Shown here piece after piece: positions 23,459 to 31,788 of a stretch of 33,483 nt of DNA. The position numbers were made by a program, and so were the translations under genes. Under the pieces are notes generated by a model that searched no databases, had not been told where the DNA came from, and saw only the letters and a program-made list of their open reading frames with translations. How positions within the stretch are numbered: the first letter of the stretch is position 1; each line of letters starts with the position of its first letter. Source of the stretch: DASZZV01 sp035544835. Its GTDB lineage: Bacteria; Acidobacteriota; Thermoanaerobaculia; Gp7-AA8. The DNA lies in assembly GCA_035544835.1 (NCBI GenBank), contig DASZZV010000247.1, forward strand, positions 1 to 33,483, given 5' to 3'.

Positions 23459-24271
23459 ATGTTCAAATTCCCGGCGCCGCTGTGCATCGCTGCTATGCTG
23501 CTTTCAGCAGCAACGGCGTTCGCGCACGATCCGGAGGAAACGGCCGGGCTCGTGCGAAGGGCAGCCAATCTTCAACGGTCGCTCGTTACCAGCGCCAAGC
23601 TCGCGCCTCCGCCGTGCAGCGGCATCGCCATCACACTGCCCGTCACGATCTATGGCGAGATGACTCCGTCGACATGCCAGAACGAGCTTGGCCTCCGCGA
23701 TGATGTTTTCACCATCTCTCCACGGCGCGGACAGACCTTAACAGTCGACTACTCGTCAACTGCATTTGAAGTCCTCCTCTTCATGCTCATCCGTCAAGAT
23801 GTCTCCGGTCCCGATGTCAGCGTTTCGTGGCTGTCGAGCGGCGTGAGCAGGGAGACGATGACCTACACGATAGAAGAAACGAGGACGTACCGCCTTCAGG
23901 CCGAAACGCTTTGGGACGTGCCCAGCGGGAGGCAGCCGACGCTCGGCCCGTACGTGATGAAGATCGGTTTGTCGGACTCGACCGCGTGCACGGCGCCCAC
24001 GCTGCTCGCCAACCCGGCGATGTCCACTGCTCGCCTCGGCGAGAGAGCGATCCTAAACACTGCGTTTATGGCCACCGATCCGGTGGACATCAAGTGGTAC
24101 GCCTCGGCGAACGACACGACGCCGATTGGTGAGGGGGTGCCGTTCTCCACCCCGGCGTTGACTCAGAGCACTACTTTCTGGCTGCGGCTGTCGAATGCGT
24201 GCGGCAGCAGCGACGCGATTCCGTTTTCCATCTTCGTTTCCGACGCACGGCGCCATGCCGCCAGGCGCTGA
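23459..24271 (+). CDS. Secreted protein with C-terminal Ig-like domain, copy 2 of tandem pair
   Basis: This is the paralogue of the gene at 22401, also 270 residues with no gap in the alignment. Signal peptide, leader, first domain and Ig-like domain are nearly identical. By my count 17 of about 48 residues differ in the stretch 110-157 (LIRQDVSGPDVSVSWLSSGV and following), against about 13 in the other 222. Such clustering points to relaxed or diversifying selection or a recombined segment. The stop codon is 116 nt before the chorismate synthase start. Function unknown, presumably the same type of secreted ligand-binding protein. Confidence 0.8.
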   Translation: MFKFPAPLCIAAMLLSAATAFAHDPEETAGLVRRAANLQRSLVTSAKLAPPPCSGIAITLPVTIYGEMTPSTCQNELGLRDDVFTISPRRGQTLTVDYSSTAFEVLLFMLIRQDVSGPDVSVSWLSSGVSRETMTYTIEETRTYRLQAETLWDVPSGRQPTLGPYVMKIGLSDSTACTAPTLLANPAMSTARLGERAILNTAFMATDPVDIKWYASANDTTPIGEGVPFSTPALTQSTTFWLRLSNACGSSDAIPFSIFVSDARRHAARR

Positions 24272-24329
24272 CGCACGGCCTGCGGCCGGTTCCTTCGCCC
24301 CGTCAGAAACCGACTGCATACGTCTCGCG

Positions 24330-24366
24330 ATTCACTTTTTCAATTTTCAATTTTCAATTTTCAATT
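24330..24366. repeat. Heptamer tandem array (locus B), single orientation
   Basis: Four exact TTTTCAA units (24337-24364) follow one diverged unit. The array ends 21 nt before the chorismate synthase start, in its untranslated leader. No facing array is present. Confidence 0.82.
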
Positions 24367-24386
24367 CCGCCAGCCACAATGCGGGC

Positions 24387-25559
24387 ATGAGTCGGTTCAC
24401 GTTCGTGACCGCCGGTGAATCACACGGGCCGTCACTCAGCACCATCGTCACCGGCATGCCGGCAGGCGTTCCACTCGATCGCCAGCGCCTCAACGGCGAC
24501 ATGGCGCGGCGCCAGCACGGCTACGGCCGCGGCGGCCGCATGCAGATCGAGCAGGATGAGCTCGAGATCATCAGTGGTGTCAGGGGTAGTGAGACGCTCG
24601 GCTCGCCGATCGCTTTCCTGATCCGCAATCGCGATCACGACAACTGGAAGGGGTCGATGGACATCTGGGAGGTCGCTGAGGCGGAAGCGCACAAGAGACG
24701 TGTGCACTCGCCGCGCCCCGGACACGTCGATCTCGCCGGTGGCCAGAAGTACGACCGACGCGATCTCCGCGACATACTCGAACGCGCATCGGCCAGGGAG
24801 ACAGCTTCCCGCGTTGGCGCAGGGGCCCTTGCCAAAGAGCTGCTTCGCTTCTTCGATATTCACATCCGGTCGGGAGTTCTCGCCCTCGGCGATGCCGGAG
24901 ACTCCGGCAGGCCGATCAGCTACCAGGCGCTCGCCGCAGTCGATGACACCTCCCCGCTGCGCGCCGTCGATGGCGACGCCGAGAAGACGATGATGGAGCG
25001 TGTCGACCGCGCGCGCGAAGCGGGCGAGACGCTCGGAGGCGTCATCGCCATCGCAGCTACCGGCGTACCGATCGGGCTGGGAAGCTACATCCAATGGAAC
25101 GAGAAGCTCGACGGCAGGATCGCCCAGGCGATCATGTCCATCCATGCCGTAAAGGGCATGGCCATCGGCGATGGAATCGCCGCGGCCAGGTCCCTCGGTT
25201 CCGAGGTTCACGATCCGATCTACTTCGACGAGGAGCGGCGCTATTACAGGCAGACCAATCGCGCCGGCGGTCTCGAAGGCGGCGTGACCAACGGGCAGGA
25301 TGTTGTTGTGCGTGCATTCATGAAACCGATCTCCACACTGCGCCGCGGGCTTCCGTCGGTCGACATCGAGACGCACGAAGCCGATCGATCGCAGTGGGAG
25401 CGCAGCGACATCACCGCAGTATCGGCCTGCGGCGTGGTGTGCGAGGCGATGCTGGCCATCGTGCTCGCAGACGCTATGCGCGAGAAATTCGGCGGCGACT
25501 CGATCGGCGAGATGAAGAGAAACTACGAGGGATACCTGGAGCAGGTAAAACGGTTTTAG
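24387..25559 (+). CDS. aroC: Chorismate synthase
   Basis: This enzyme makes chorismate from 5-enolpyruvylshikimate-3-phosphate, the last shikimate step before aromatic amino acids. It needs reduced FMN. Signatures are clear: GESHGPSL at residues 10-17, RPGHVDLAGGQKY, and GGVTNGQDVVVRAFMKP near 290-310. Length 390 matches the longer, Gram-positive-like type. The ATG at 24387 is set by the conserved MSRFTFVTAGESHG start; an ORF opening at 24195 runs through the end of the preceding gene in another frame. No good Shine-Dalgarno is seen between the heptamer array and the ATG. No other shikimate gene is nearby. Confidence 0.96.
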   Translation: MSRFTFVTAGESHGPSLSTIVTGMPAGVPLDRQRLNGDMARRQHGYGRGGRMQIEQDELEIISGVRGSETLGSPIAFLIRNRDHDNWKGSMDIWEVAEAEAHKRRVHSPRPGHVDLAGGQKYDRRDLRDILERASARETASRVGAGALAKELLRFFDIHIRSGVLALGDAGDSGRPISYQALAAVDDTSPLRAVDGDAEKTMMERVDRAREAGETLGGVIAIAATGVPIGLGSYIQWNEKLDGRIAQAIMSIHAVKGMAIGDGIAAARSLGSEVHDPIYFDEERRYYRQTNRAGGLEGGVTNGQDVVVRAFMKPISTLRRGLPSVDIETHEADRSQWERSDITAVSACGVVCEAMLAIVLADAMREKFGGDSIGEMKRNYEGYLEQVKRF

Positions 25560-25695
25560 GCTATAGCGCGGTTTTGCCTTTGTTGTCATCCCGAGCGATT
25601 GACCGCGGAGCGCGGCGTCTGAGTGAAAGAAACCAGGGTGTCATCCCGAGCCGGGGACAGCGTGGTCGCTGCCACTGAGAAAAGAAACTGAGTGG

Positions 25696-25820
25696 GTGTC
25701 ATCCGAGCCGCAGCGAGGGATCTGGGCGGGGGCCTTAGACCCTCGGCAATCGAAAATGTTCGCGAGCACTACGATGGAAGGGCCCCCGCCCAGATCCCTC
25801 GCTGCGGCTCGGGATGACAC
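25696..25820. repeat. Inverted pair of TCATCCCGAG-type repeats
   Basis: Arms 25696-25734 and 25781-25820 are complementary over about 39 nt with one indel, reading GTGTCATC-CGAGCCGCAGCG at the left and its inverse at the right. Further partial TCATCCCGAG copies precede it at about 25585 and 25640. Confidence 0.85.
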
Positions 25821-25850
25821 ATCGGGGAACCCGCATAGATACTGGCAGTT

Positions 25851-25944
25851 TCTTAGAAGCCGCAGCGAAGGATCTCAAGATAGGACGATCTGAATTCAGA
25901 TCCTGCCACTGGAGATCCTTCGCCGCGGCGGCTCAGGATGACAA
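25851..25944. repeat. TCATCCTGAG-type repeat with central GATCTGAATTCAGATC palindrome, copy 1
   Basis: Outer arms 25858-25876 and 25911-25933 are complementary, and a perfect 16-nt palindrome sits at 25887-25902. A nearly identical copy in inverse orientation closes the window at 33389-33483. Confidence 0.88.
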
Positions 25945-25947
25945 GCC

Positions 25948-25980
25948 CCAAAAAGGTCTGACCCGCGGCCAGCGGGTCAG
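25948..25980 (-). terminator. Probable Rho-independent terminator of the minus-strand gene at 26023
   Basis: Read on the minus strand, CTGACCCGC pairs with GCGGGTCAG across a 5-nt loop and is followed by ACCTTTTT. It lies 43 nt beyond the stop codon of the 94-residue gene. Confidence 0.6.
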
Positions 25981-26022
25981 ATCGGAGGGTTTCAGGGGGA
26001 TGGGTCGGTATGTTGTCTGCGG

Positions 26023-26307
26023 TTATGACCCGCTGGCCAGGCGGCGGGGATACGAATAGACGGAGGCGCGCTGCAGGCTGCGCTTGATGTCGCGCTGCAG
26101 ATACTCGATCTTGGCCCGCCGGTGAATATCACTGGCCAGACGCCGGAGACTCTTCCGGCAGAAGACCACGATTTTCGAGCCGAGCGGTCCACGCAAGCGA
26201 AAGCGGATCGTCTTTTTGTCCTCGCCGATTACCTCGACAGAGGGGACGATCGTCAGAATCTCTTCCGCTACCGAGATGTCCTGACTGTCTTCATTTGCCC
26301 TGACCAT
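26023..26307 (-). CDS. Small basic protein, unknown function
   Basis: I do not recognise this 94-residue protein. An AAGGAG 6 nt before the ATG strongly supports translation. The N-terminus is acidic (ANEDSQDISVAEEIL), the middle is a predicted beta region (IRFRLRGPLGSKIVVFCRK), and the C-terminal half is helical and rich in Arg/Lys (SLRRLASDIHRRAKIEYLQRDIKRSLQRAS). A nucleic-acid-binding role is possible from charge alone. It follows the DUF1573 gene by 200 nt, with heptamer repeats in between, and is closed by a likely terminator. Confidence 0.68.
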   Translation of the reverse strand: MVRANEDSQDISVAEEILTIVPSVEVIGEDKKTIRFRLRGPLGSKIVVFCRKSLRRLASDIHRRAKIEYLQRDIKRSLQRASVYSYPRRLASGS

Positions 26308-26393
26308 TTGAGACTCCTTCCATTCGTTCTATTGGATAGACGAACGGGAGCCCGAAAAGTTTGCGCCGGGCTGCAAACAAATGGTGTCGGGTG

Positions 26394-26503
26394 GGATTTC
26401 GGATTTCGGATTTCGAATTTAAAGGCAAAACCAGGTTCAACACCGGGATCCTGTCTGCCTTTAAATTCGAAATTCGAAATCCGAAATTCGAAATCCGAAT
26501 TTG
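26394..26503. repeat. Heptamer tandem arrays in inverted orientation (locus C)
   Basis: Left: three GGATTTC units then GAATTTA (26394-26421). Right: TAAATTC, then alternating GAAATTC and GAAATCC, then GAATTTG (26462-26503). The inner ends (26410-26427 and 26457-26474) are perfectly complementary over 18 nt. The right array ends 4 nt from the stop codon of the DUF1573 gene. Confidence 0.85.
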
Positions 26504-26507
26504 GCCC

Positions 26508-27362
26508 CTACTCCACGTTCGCCGTTACTCCGAAGGTCGATTTCTCGTCGGGATGTTCCTTGCTGGTCATCGTGATGGTCTCGTTCACCGCTCCTTTCTT
26601 AGCGCGTGCACCATCGAGGGTCACGCTCAGAGGAACCTTGCTTCCAGCGGGAACCTTGGAAGCGAACTGAAACCACAGGCAGTGGCATTGGGAACGTCCT
26701 GCGGAGATCGTCAGGGGCTCGGTGGAGTTGTTGGCGATCTGGAATTTCTTCACGATTCGTGTTCCCTTCCGCACCTTCCCGAAGCTCAGGTTGGCCGGCG
26801 TGACCAGCAGTCCGTCGGCTGCCACCGCTGCGCGATCGGTCGATGCCGCATGCGGAGCTTCGACGATGCGGGAGTCGGCGGTCGATTCGGCGGTGGTCGA
26901 CGCAGCAGCCGGTTCCCCCGCCTTTACGCCATCCTGACGCCTCAGGTATCGCCATCCCAGCAGCCCAAAAGCGGAGAGGGCGACGAGGCCGACCAGCAGC
27001 AAAATGATGGTGCGGTTGTTCTGAGGTGCTGCCTCGGTGGCAGTTGCCGGTAGCCCGACCTCGGGCTCGTAGGGTCGGGTGTTCGTCCATGTGCCGGGAC
27101 GCGCACTTGCCGCGTCTGGCGTCGGGGCGGCGGCTGAAGAGGCAGCACCCGCGCCTGCTCGACTCTGGTCGTCGATACGCTGAATGGATTGCTGTATCTC
27201 TGATCTCAGATCGCTGTAACGTCGCGCCAACTCCTCGGTCGGTGCGCTCTGGATCAGTGACGTCAGGGCCTCGCGGTGATGCATCAGACGCTGCCGCGTC
27301 TCTTCATCGCGCCCGAAGACCTGCTCGCCCTGAACGTTGATCGTGCTCCAATCCTTATCCAT
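26508..27362 (-). CDS. DUF1573-type single-pass membrane protein
   Basis: Residues 1-70 are a soluble, helical, charged N-terminus with no signal peptide (REALTSLIQSAPTEELARRYSDLRSEIQQSIQRI). After a Pro/Ala-rich linker comes one transmembrane helix at about 118-136 (TIILLLVGLVALSAFGLLGW). The C-terminal 110 residues are a DUF1573/ASH-like immunoglobulin-type domain: PANLSFGKVRKGTRIVKKFQIANNSTEPLTI, a CHC pair, then VPAGSKVPLSVTLD and TITMTSKEHPDE. The C-domain should face the periplasm. Most DUF1573 proteins have an N-terminal signal peptide instead, so the cytoplasmic helical part is unusual. It begins 32 nt after the DUF5916 gene ends, same strand, likely one operon. Function unknown. Confidence 0.8.
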   Translation of the reverse strand: MDKDWSTINVQGEQVFGRDEETRQRLMHHREALTSLIQSAPTEELARRYSDLRSEIQQSIQRIDDQSRAGAGAASSAAAPTPDAASARPGTWTNTRPYEPEVGLPATATEAAPQNNRTIILLLVGLVALSAFGLLGWRYLRRQDGVKAGEPAAASTTAESTADSRIVEAPHAASTDRAAVAADGLLVTPANLSFGKVRKGTRIVKKFQIANNSTEPLTISAGRSQCHCLWFQFASKVPAGSKVPLSVTLDGARAKKGAVNETITMTSKEHPDEKSTFGVTANVE

Positions 27363-27394
27363 GGGCCGATTTTCTTACAAGAACACGGCCAATT

Positions 27395-30031
27395 CTACAA
27401 AGGCAGGTAATACCGGACTTTAAGGAGGAAGACGTCATCGGATTTCACGTTGGCGATGGCCGAGAGATCCCGTCGCAGGGAGAAGTCGCCAAAGGGCTCG
27501 CTGGCGGCCCGGTTCTCGTTCCAGACGAGGAACAACGTAGAGCCCGGACGGAACTCCCAACGCAGTATGGCATTCCCGCGCACGCTTCTGAAATTGAAGT
27601 CGGGGTTGCCGAAGCCGAATTCTTTGCCGGGCCCCGAGACTCCATCGGGATCGACCGTGTAGGAGTTTCTCTCAGGGTCATAAGCGATGGTGCCGCCATC
27701 CTGACCGTACCGTTCAAAATCGAGCGTGCGGGGACGGCGCAGCTCTTTGAAGCTGCCGTAATCGCCCGATGAGATGAAGGGTTGGATGTAGAGCTGCAGT
27801 GACAGACGGGGCGAGAACGTCCAGTCCAGCCTGGTGCCGAGATCAAATGTATGTTGATCGAGCTCCCCGAAAACGTAGCGCTTTCCGTACGTCGCCGAGG
27901 CCGACGGGTCGACTACGGTGTCGACGTAATGGTGAAATTCGTGAGAACGCTCGTAGGTCGGGCCGACGCTCACACGAAGGTTTGATACCGGCTGATACGT
28001 AACCGTAAATCCGCCGTTGACATCATGGGAGCCGGCGGCGCTATATCCGCGGCTGCCATTCACCTGCAGTGAGAAGGCCCGCGCCTGGTCGGTCGAATAG
28101 TAGGCGAAAACATTGAAGTCGCGCGGCTCCGATGTCAGCGGACCGCCTCGTGTATCGCGATCGTTGGGATGCTCGAAGCCTTTGAAGATCGACAGGACCA
28201 AACGGTGATAGTTCGCCAGCGTCGAGTGGAGATTCAACCCGATGCCATTGGTGATCAAGTCTCCATCCCAGTTCCACTTCTGAAACTTCGCCAGCCAGAA
28301 ACCGCGGCTTCGAAAGACTTTGTTGATGGTCGGGTTGTCGTAAGAGAGAACGGCATGCGTGGCCGTGGCGTCGGCTCGCTGGAGAAAACCGATGTCATTG
28401 ATCTCAAACCCTGGTGAGTAGCTCTGAGCCTGGATGTTGTACTTCCATCGACCAGTCTGTTTGGCGAGCGTGACCAGTCCACCGACTCCGTTCAGCGAGG
28501 TCCGCGAGGGGTCGTACGTGACGTGATGCGCGTCGGGGCGCTGAAAGTAATGAGCCGATGATCGCTGGGTGAGAGCGATTGATTGCGAGCTGCCGTCGAC
28601 GCGCGTGCCGGCCAGGAGCCCCTGCAGCACGATGTCCTTGTTCTTGCCGAAAAACCAGTAGGCGTCGACGCCCCCGAATCGGGCATTCTTGCGCAGGAAG
28701 CCGACGTCGTCGTTGAGCGATCTGTCGACTGACGACACCATGACGCCAAGCCGGCCGCGCGTGCCGAGATCCTTCGCGAAACGGGTCACGAGATAGTTCG
28801 TACGTGGCTCTACCGTTTGCGAGAATCGATCGCTCCCCAGCTGAAAACGGGCCTGCTCGCTACTGGTCAGCGCATCGAGAAGGCCGATCGACCATCCCGA
28901 TGCCGACCGCCCGGTGAGCTTACCAGCTCCGAGAATGGTCGTTTCCGAAGGCGCGCCGAGGTAGTCGTAGGAGAGACGCGAGCGGCCTTGCGGCTCGCGG
29001 CCGATACGACGGGAGTAGAAAAATTTAGGCGCGAAGAAATTGAAGTTGAAGTTGTTGTTCGATGATCCGTTTCCGAAAGCAAAGAGGTTCGATCCCTCCA
29101 CGAAGAACGGTCTCTTCTCGGGAAAGAAGAGCTCGAAGGCCGACAGGTTGACGACCTCAGGGTCGACTTCGACCTGACCAAAGTCCGGATTGATTGTGCC
29201 ATTGAGAGTGAGGTTCGGCGTCACGCCGACTTTCGCGTCCAGTCCCGCGCTGGCAAGAGTCTCGTTTCGCTGATTGTAGGGATCGGAGCGCGAAACGGTG
29301 TTGGTCAGATTGGAGCGGCCCACCAGATAGGGTTGCACCTCGATGCTTCGTCGGGGATGAATTGCCTCGATTCCGGTGAGCGTGGCAAAACGGGAAACGA
29401 ACCCGGTTTGATCTTTCGGAGTGTTGGCCAACCGGTCTTGTTCTTTATTATGCCGCGTGTCGCGCATGATGTTCACGCCCCAGGTCTGCACCTCAGCGCT
29501 CGTGAAATGAAGCTGAGAGAGCGGGATGCGCATTTCCGCGTTCCACCCGGTGGACGTGACTTTCGTGGCTGATGACCAGACTCCGTCCCAATCGAAATCG
29601 TCGTAGATGTCGTTATAGAGAACCGCATCGGCCTGGACGCCGGAGGCGGTGACCCAGAAGCCCGTTCCGCTCTTGCCATCATGGTATGGGCTGACGAGGA
29701 ACCCGAAGTAGTCGGTGACAACGTCGGCGTCGCGCCGCAGAAGGCGGACGTCTACCGGGCCGGAATCGGTGATCTCGGCGCCGACGTAGATGGCCTCTGA
29801 GTCGTACACAATGCGAACGCTCATCGGCTGCGTGGCCGGCTTGCCATCCTCCGGGTCGTGTTGCGTAAACTCGGTGATCGGCGGCGCCTCCTGCCAGGCG
29901 GCATCCGAGAGTTCACCGTCTATGACCGGCGGCTGACTCGCCCTTACGGCGCGAACCAAAATGCCTGACGGCACGTCGGCATATAGCGCCGAGCCCGAGA
30001 GTAGGAGATAGAGAATTAGCGATTTCTGCAT
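27395..30031 (-). CDS. DUF5916 outer-membrane barrel protein with CBM9-like N-terminus
   Basis: The protein has a signal peptide (MQKSLILYLLLSGSALYA), a carbohydrate-binding family 9-like domain (about 30-215: PPVIDGELSDAAWQEAPPIT...VSVRIVYDSEAIYVGAEITD-type pattern, WNAEMRIPLSQL), and then a long beta-strand-rich region (about 240-878) of the DUF5916 type, with an FFPEKRPFFVEGSNLFAFG motif early in it. The C-terminus ends in alternating hydrophobic residues (FLLKVRYYLPL) as expected for an outer-membrane barrel. At 878 residues the length is typical. Such proteins are common in Acidobacteriota and Bacteroidota. Ligand unknown. It is divergent from nadE with a 92-nt gap. Confidence 0.88.
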   Translation of the reverse strand: MQKSLILYLLLSGSALYADVPSGILVRAVRASQPPVIDGELSDAAWQEAPPITEFTQHDPEDGKPATQPMSVRIVYDSEAIYVGAEITDSGPVDVRLLRRDADVVTDYFGFLVSPYHDGKSGTGFWVTASGVQADAVLYNDIYDDFDWDGVWSSATKVTSTGWNAEMRIPLSQLHFTSAEVQTWGVNIMRDTRHNKEQDRLANTPKDQTGFVSRFATLTGIEAIHPRRSIEVQPYLVGRSNLTNTVSRSDPYNQRNETLASAGLDAKVGVTPNLTLNGTINPDFGQVEVDPEVVNLSAFELFFPEKRPFFVEGSNLFAFGNGSSNNNFNFNFFAPKFFYSRRIGREPQGRSRLSYDYLGAPSETTILGAGKLTGRSASGWSIGLLDALTSSEQARFQLGSDRFSQTVEPRTNYLVTRFAKDLGTRGRLGVMVSSVDRSLNDDVGFLRKNARFGGVDAYWFFGKNKDIVLQGLLAGTRVDGSSQSIALTQRSSAHYFQRPDAHHVTYDPSRTSLNGVGGLVTLAKQTGRWKYNIQAQSYSPGFEINDIGFLQRADATATHAVLSYDNPTINKVFRSRGFWLAKFQKWNWDGDLITNGIGLNLHSTLANYHRLVLSIFKGFEHPNDRDTRGGPLTSEPRDFNVFAYYSTDQARAFSLQVNGSRGYSAAGSHDVNGGFTVTYQPVSNLRVSVGPTYERSHEFHHYVDTVVDPSASATYGKRYVFGELDQHTFDLGTRLDWTFSPRLSLQLYIQPFISSGDYGSFKELRRPRTLDFERYGQDGGTIAYDPERNSYTVDPDGVSGPGKEFGFGNPDFNFRSVRGNAILRWEFRPGSTLFLVWNENRAASEPFGDFSLRRDLSAIANVKSDDVFLLKVRYYLPL

Positions 30032-30123
30032 CGATGACCCGCCTGGTCGTTGTTTTGCTCTTGTTCGCCTAATACTGTTAGAACGTCCCTAATGACAAAA
30101 GGTTTGGCTTGGATCCTCGACCG

Positions 30124-31788
30124 ATGAAAATCTTTATCGCACAGATCAACCCCACCGTGGGTGCTCTCGAGTCTAATGCGCAACAGATCCGTGACGCCTA
30201 CGACATGGGGCGAACGGCCGGTGCGCAGGTGGTAATGGTGCCGGAACTGGCTGTGACCGGCTACCCGCCGAGAGATCTGCTGGAGAAGCGGGTCTTTGTC
30301 GACTCCGCTCTGGCGGTTCGCGATTCGCTCGTGGCCATGACCGGTGAGACGGCTCTCATCTTCGGCTGCGTCACCCGCAACTCTGATCCTTTCGGGAAGC
30401 CCTTCAACAACGTCGCCGTAGTGGCACAGCACGGCCGGATCCTGCTGGAGCAGGTGAAATCTCTCCTACCGACTTACGATGTTTTCGATGAGCTGCGCTA
30501 CTTCGAGCCGGCACGCGACGTGTCGCCGGTCGAGCTGTTCGGCAAGCGCGTCGGCGTGTCGATCTGCGAAGACTTCTGGTCGGAGGACCAGGACAATGGA
30601 CGCCGGCGATACGGGCTGAATCCGGTGGACGAGCTGGTTGCCGAAGGCGCCGAGGTTCTGCTGAACATCTCCGCATCACCGTTCAACGTCGGCAAGAGGG
30701 AGAATCGCTATCGACTCTTCCGCGAAATCGCGCTGCGGCACAAGGTTCCTATCGTCTACCTCAATCAAGTCGGAGGAAACGACGAGCTGCTGTTCGACGG
30801 CTCGAGCATCGTAATCGACGAGACCGGGCAAACCATCTATTGCGCAAAGTCGTTCGAGACCGATTTCGCCATGGTTCCCCTGCATGGTCCCCGCTGCGAG
30901 CCGGCCGCGACGATGCTGGAAGAAGAAGAGATCGCTCGAGCACTCATGCTCGGGCTGCGCGACTACATCACGAAATGCCGCTTCGAACGGGTCGTCATCG
31001 GATTGTCGGGCGGGATCGATTCCGCAGTGACGGCCGCACTGGCAGTGCAAGCTCTGGGGCGCGACCAGGTAACGGGTATCGCCATGCCCTCGCCGTTTTC
31101 CTCGCAGCACAGTATTGATGATGCCGAGGCGCTGGCGCGCAATCTCGGGATTCACTTCGAGATTGTGAGGATCGATTCGATTTATGAATCGTACCGCCGA
31201 TCGTTCGACGATCTTTTCTCGGATCGGAAGTTCGATCTGACCGACGAGAATGTGCAGGCTCGCATTCGAGGGAACCTGCTCATGGCCTGGTCGAACAAGA
31301 CCGGAGCGATGGTTCTGAGCACGGGAAACAAGTCGGAGCTGGCTGTTGGCTACTGCACGCTCTACGGCGACATGGCCGGAGGCCTGGCCGTCCTCGGTGA
31401 TGTCTACAAGACCAGCGTCTACAAAATCGCGGAATGGATCAATCGCCACGGCGAGGTTATTCCACGAGCGTCGATCACCAAGCCTCCGTCCGCCGAACTA
31501 CGACCCAATCAGGTCGATCAGGATTCGTTGCCTCCCTATGACGTTCTCGACAAGATCCTGAAGCTGTATATCGAGCAGTGGAAAGAGATCGACGAGATCT
31601 CCGCGATCGGATTCGACCGGACCCTGGTCGAGCGCATCGTGAAAATGGTGGACGGAAACGAGTTCAAGAGACGCCAGGCAGCGCCGGCGCTCCGCGTGTC
31701 CATGAAGGCCTTCGGTAGCGGAAGGGAGATGCCGATCGCACAGAGGTGGCGCGAGCGGAGGATCGTCAGTACCGTTCCGGCGAAATGA
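30124..31788 (+). CDS. nadE: Glutamine-hydrolysing NAD(+) synthetase
   Basis: The enzyme makes NAD+ from deamido-NAD+ using ATP, with ammonia taken from glutamine. The N-terminal nitrilase-type glutaminase domain has its triad: Glu41 (VPELAVTGYPPRD), Lys112 (VKSLLPTYDVFDE) and Cys148 (ICEDFW). The C-terminal synthetase domain opens with the ATP-PPi loop GLSGGIDS at 293-300 and contains STGNKSELAVGYCTLYGDMAGG. Length 554 is typical of the two-domain bacterial form. The ATG at 30124 gives the conserved MKIFIAQINPTVG start; a TTG at 30109 is less likely. Its stop codon overlaps the start of the next gene in ATGA, so the two are translationally coupled. Confidence 0.96.
   Translation: MKIFIAQINPTVGALESNAQQIRDAYDMGRTAGAQVVMVPELAVTGYPPRDLLEKRVFVDSALAVRDSLVAMTGETALIFGCVTRNSDPFGKPFNNVAVVAQHGRILLEQVKSLLPTYDVFDELRYFEPARDVSPVELFGKRVGVSICEDFWSEDQDNGRRRYGLNPVDELVAEGAEVLLNISASPFNVGKRENRYRLFREIALRHKVPIVYLNQVGGNDELLFDGSSIVIDETGQTIYCAKSFETDFAMVPLHGPRCEPAATMLEEEEIARALMLGLRDYITKCRFERVVIGLSGGIDSAVTAALAVQALGRDQVTGIAMPSPFSSQHSIDDAEALARNLGIHFEIVRIDSIYESYRRSFDDLFSDRKFDLTDENVQARIRGNLLMAWSNKTGAMVLSTGNKSELAVGYCTLYGDMAGGLAVLGDVYKTSVYKIAEWINRHGEVIPRASITKPPSAELRPNQVDQDSLPPYDVLDKILKLYIEQWKEIDEISAIGFDRTLVERIVKMVDGNEFKRRQAAPALRVSMKAFGSGREMPIAQRWRERRIVSTVPAK

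Larger units (their letters stand above)
22273..24274 (+). repeat. Direct tandem duplication of a ~940-nt gene unit
   Basis: Unit 1 (22273-23216) and unit 2 (23333-24274) are highly similar from the REP copy through the leader, gene and stop codon. The offset is 1060 nt at the left edge and 1058 nt at the start codon, owing to two small deletions in the leader. Identity stops abruptly 3 nt after each stop codon. The junction (23217-23332) is unrelated spacer with a CCAGTGGT...ACCACTGG hairpin at 23253-23279. Confidence 0.9.
25560..26022. other. Repeat-rich intergenic region without a gene
   Basis: This 463-nt stretch contains several copies of the TCATCCCGAG / GGATCT-type repeat in both orientations, listed separately, plus a terminator-like hairpin serving the minus-strand gene at 26023. 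No open reading frame in it looks real. Confidence 0.7.

Noticed and set aside
24330..24366. Possible riboswitch or attenuator before aroC
   Set aside because: The leader shows only the tandem heptamers, with no leader peptide rich in aromatic codons and no alternative hairpins.
24432..25589. 385-residue minus-strand frame opposite aroC
   Set aside because: Antisense to chorismate synthase with all its signatures; no motif of its own.
25696..25944. Possible CRISPR array
   Set aside because: The repeats are opposed palindromic copies of unequal spacing, not regularly spaced direct repeats with unique spacers, and no cas gene is present.
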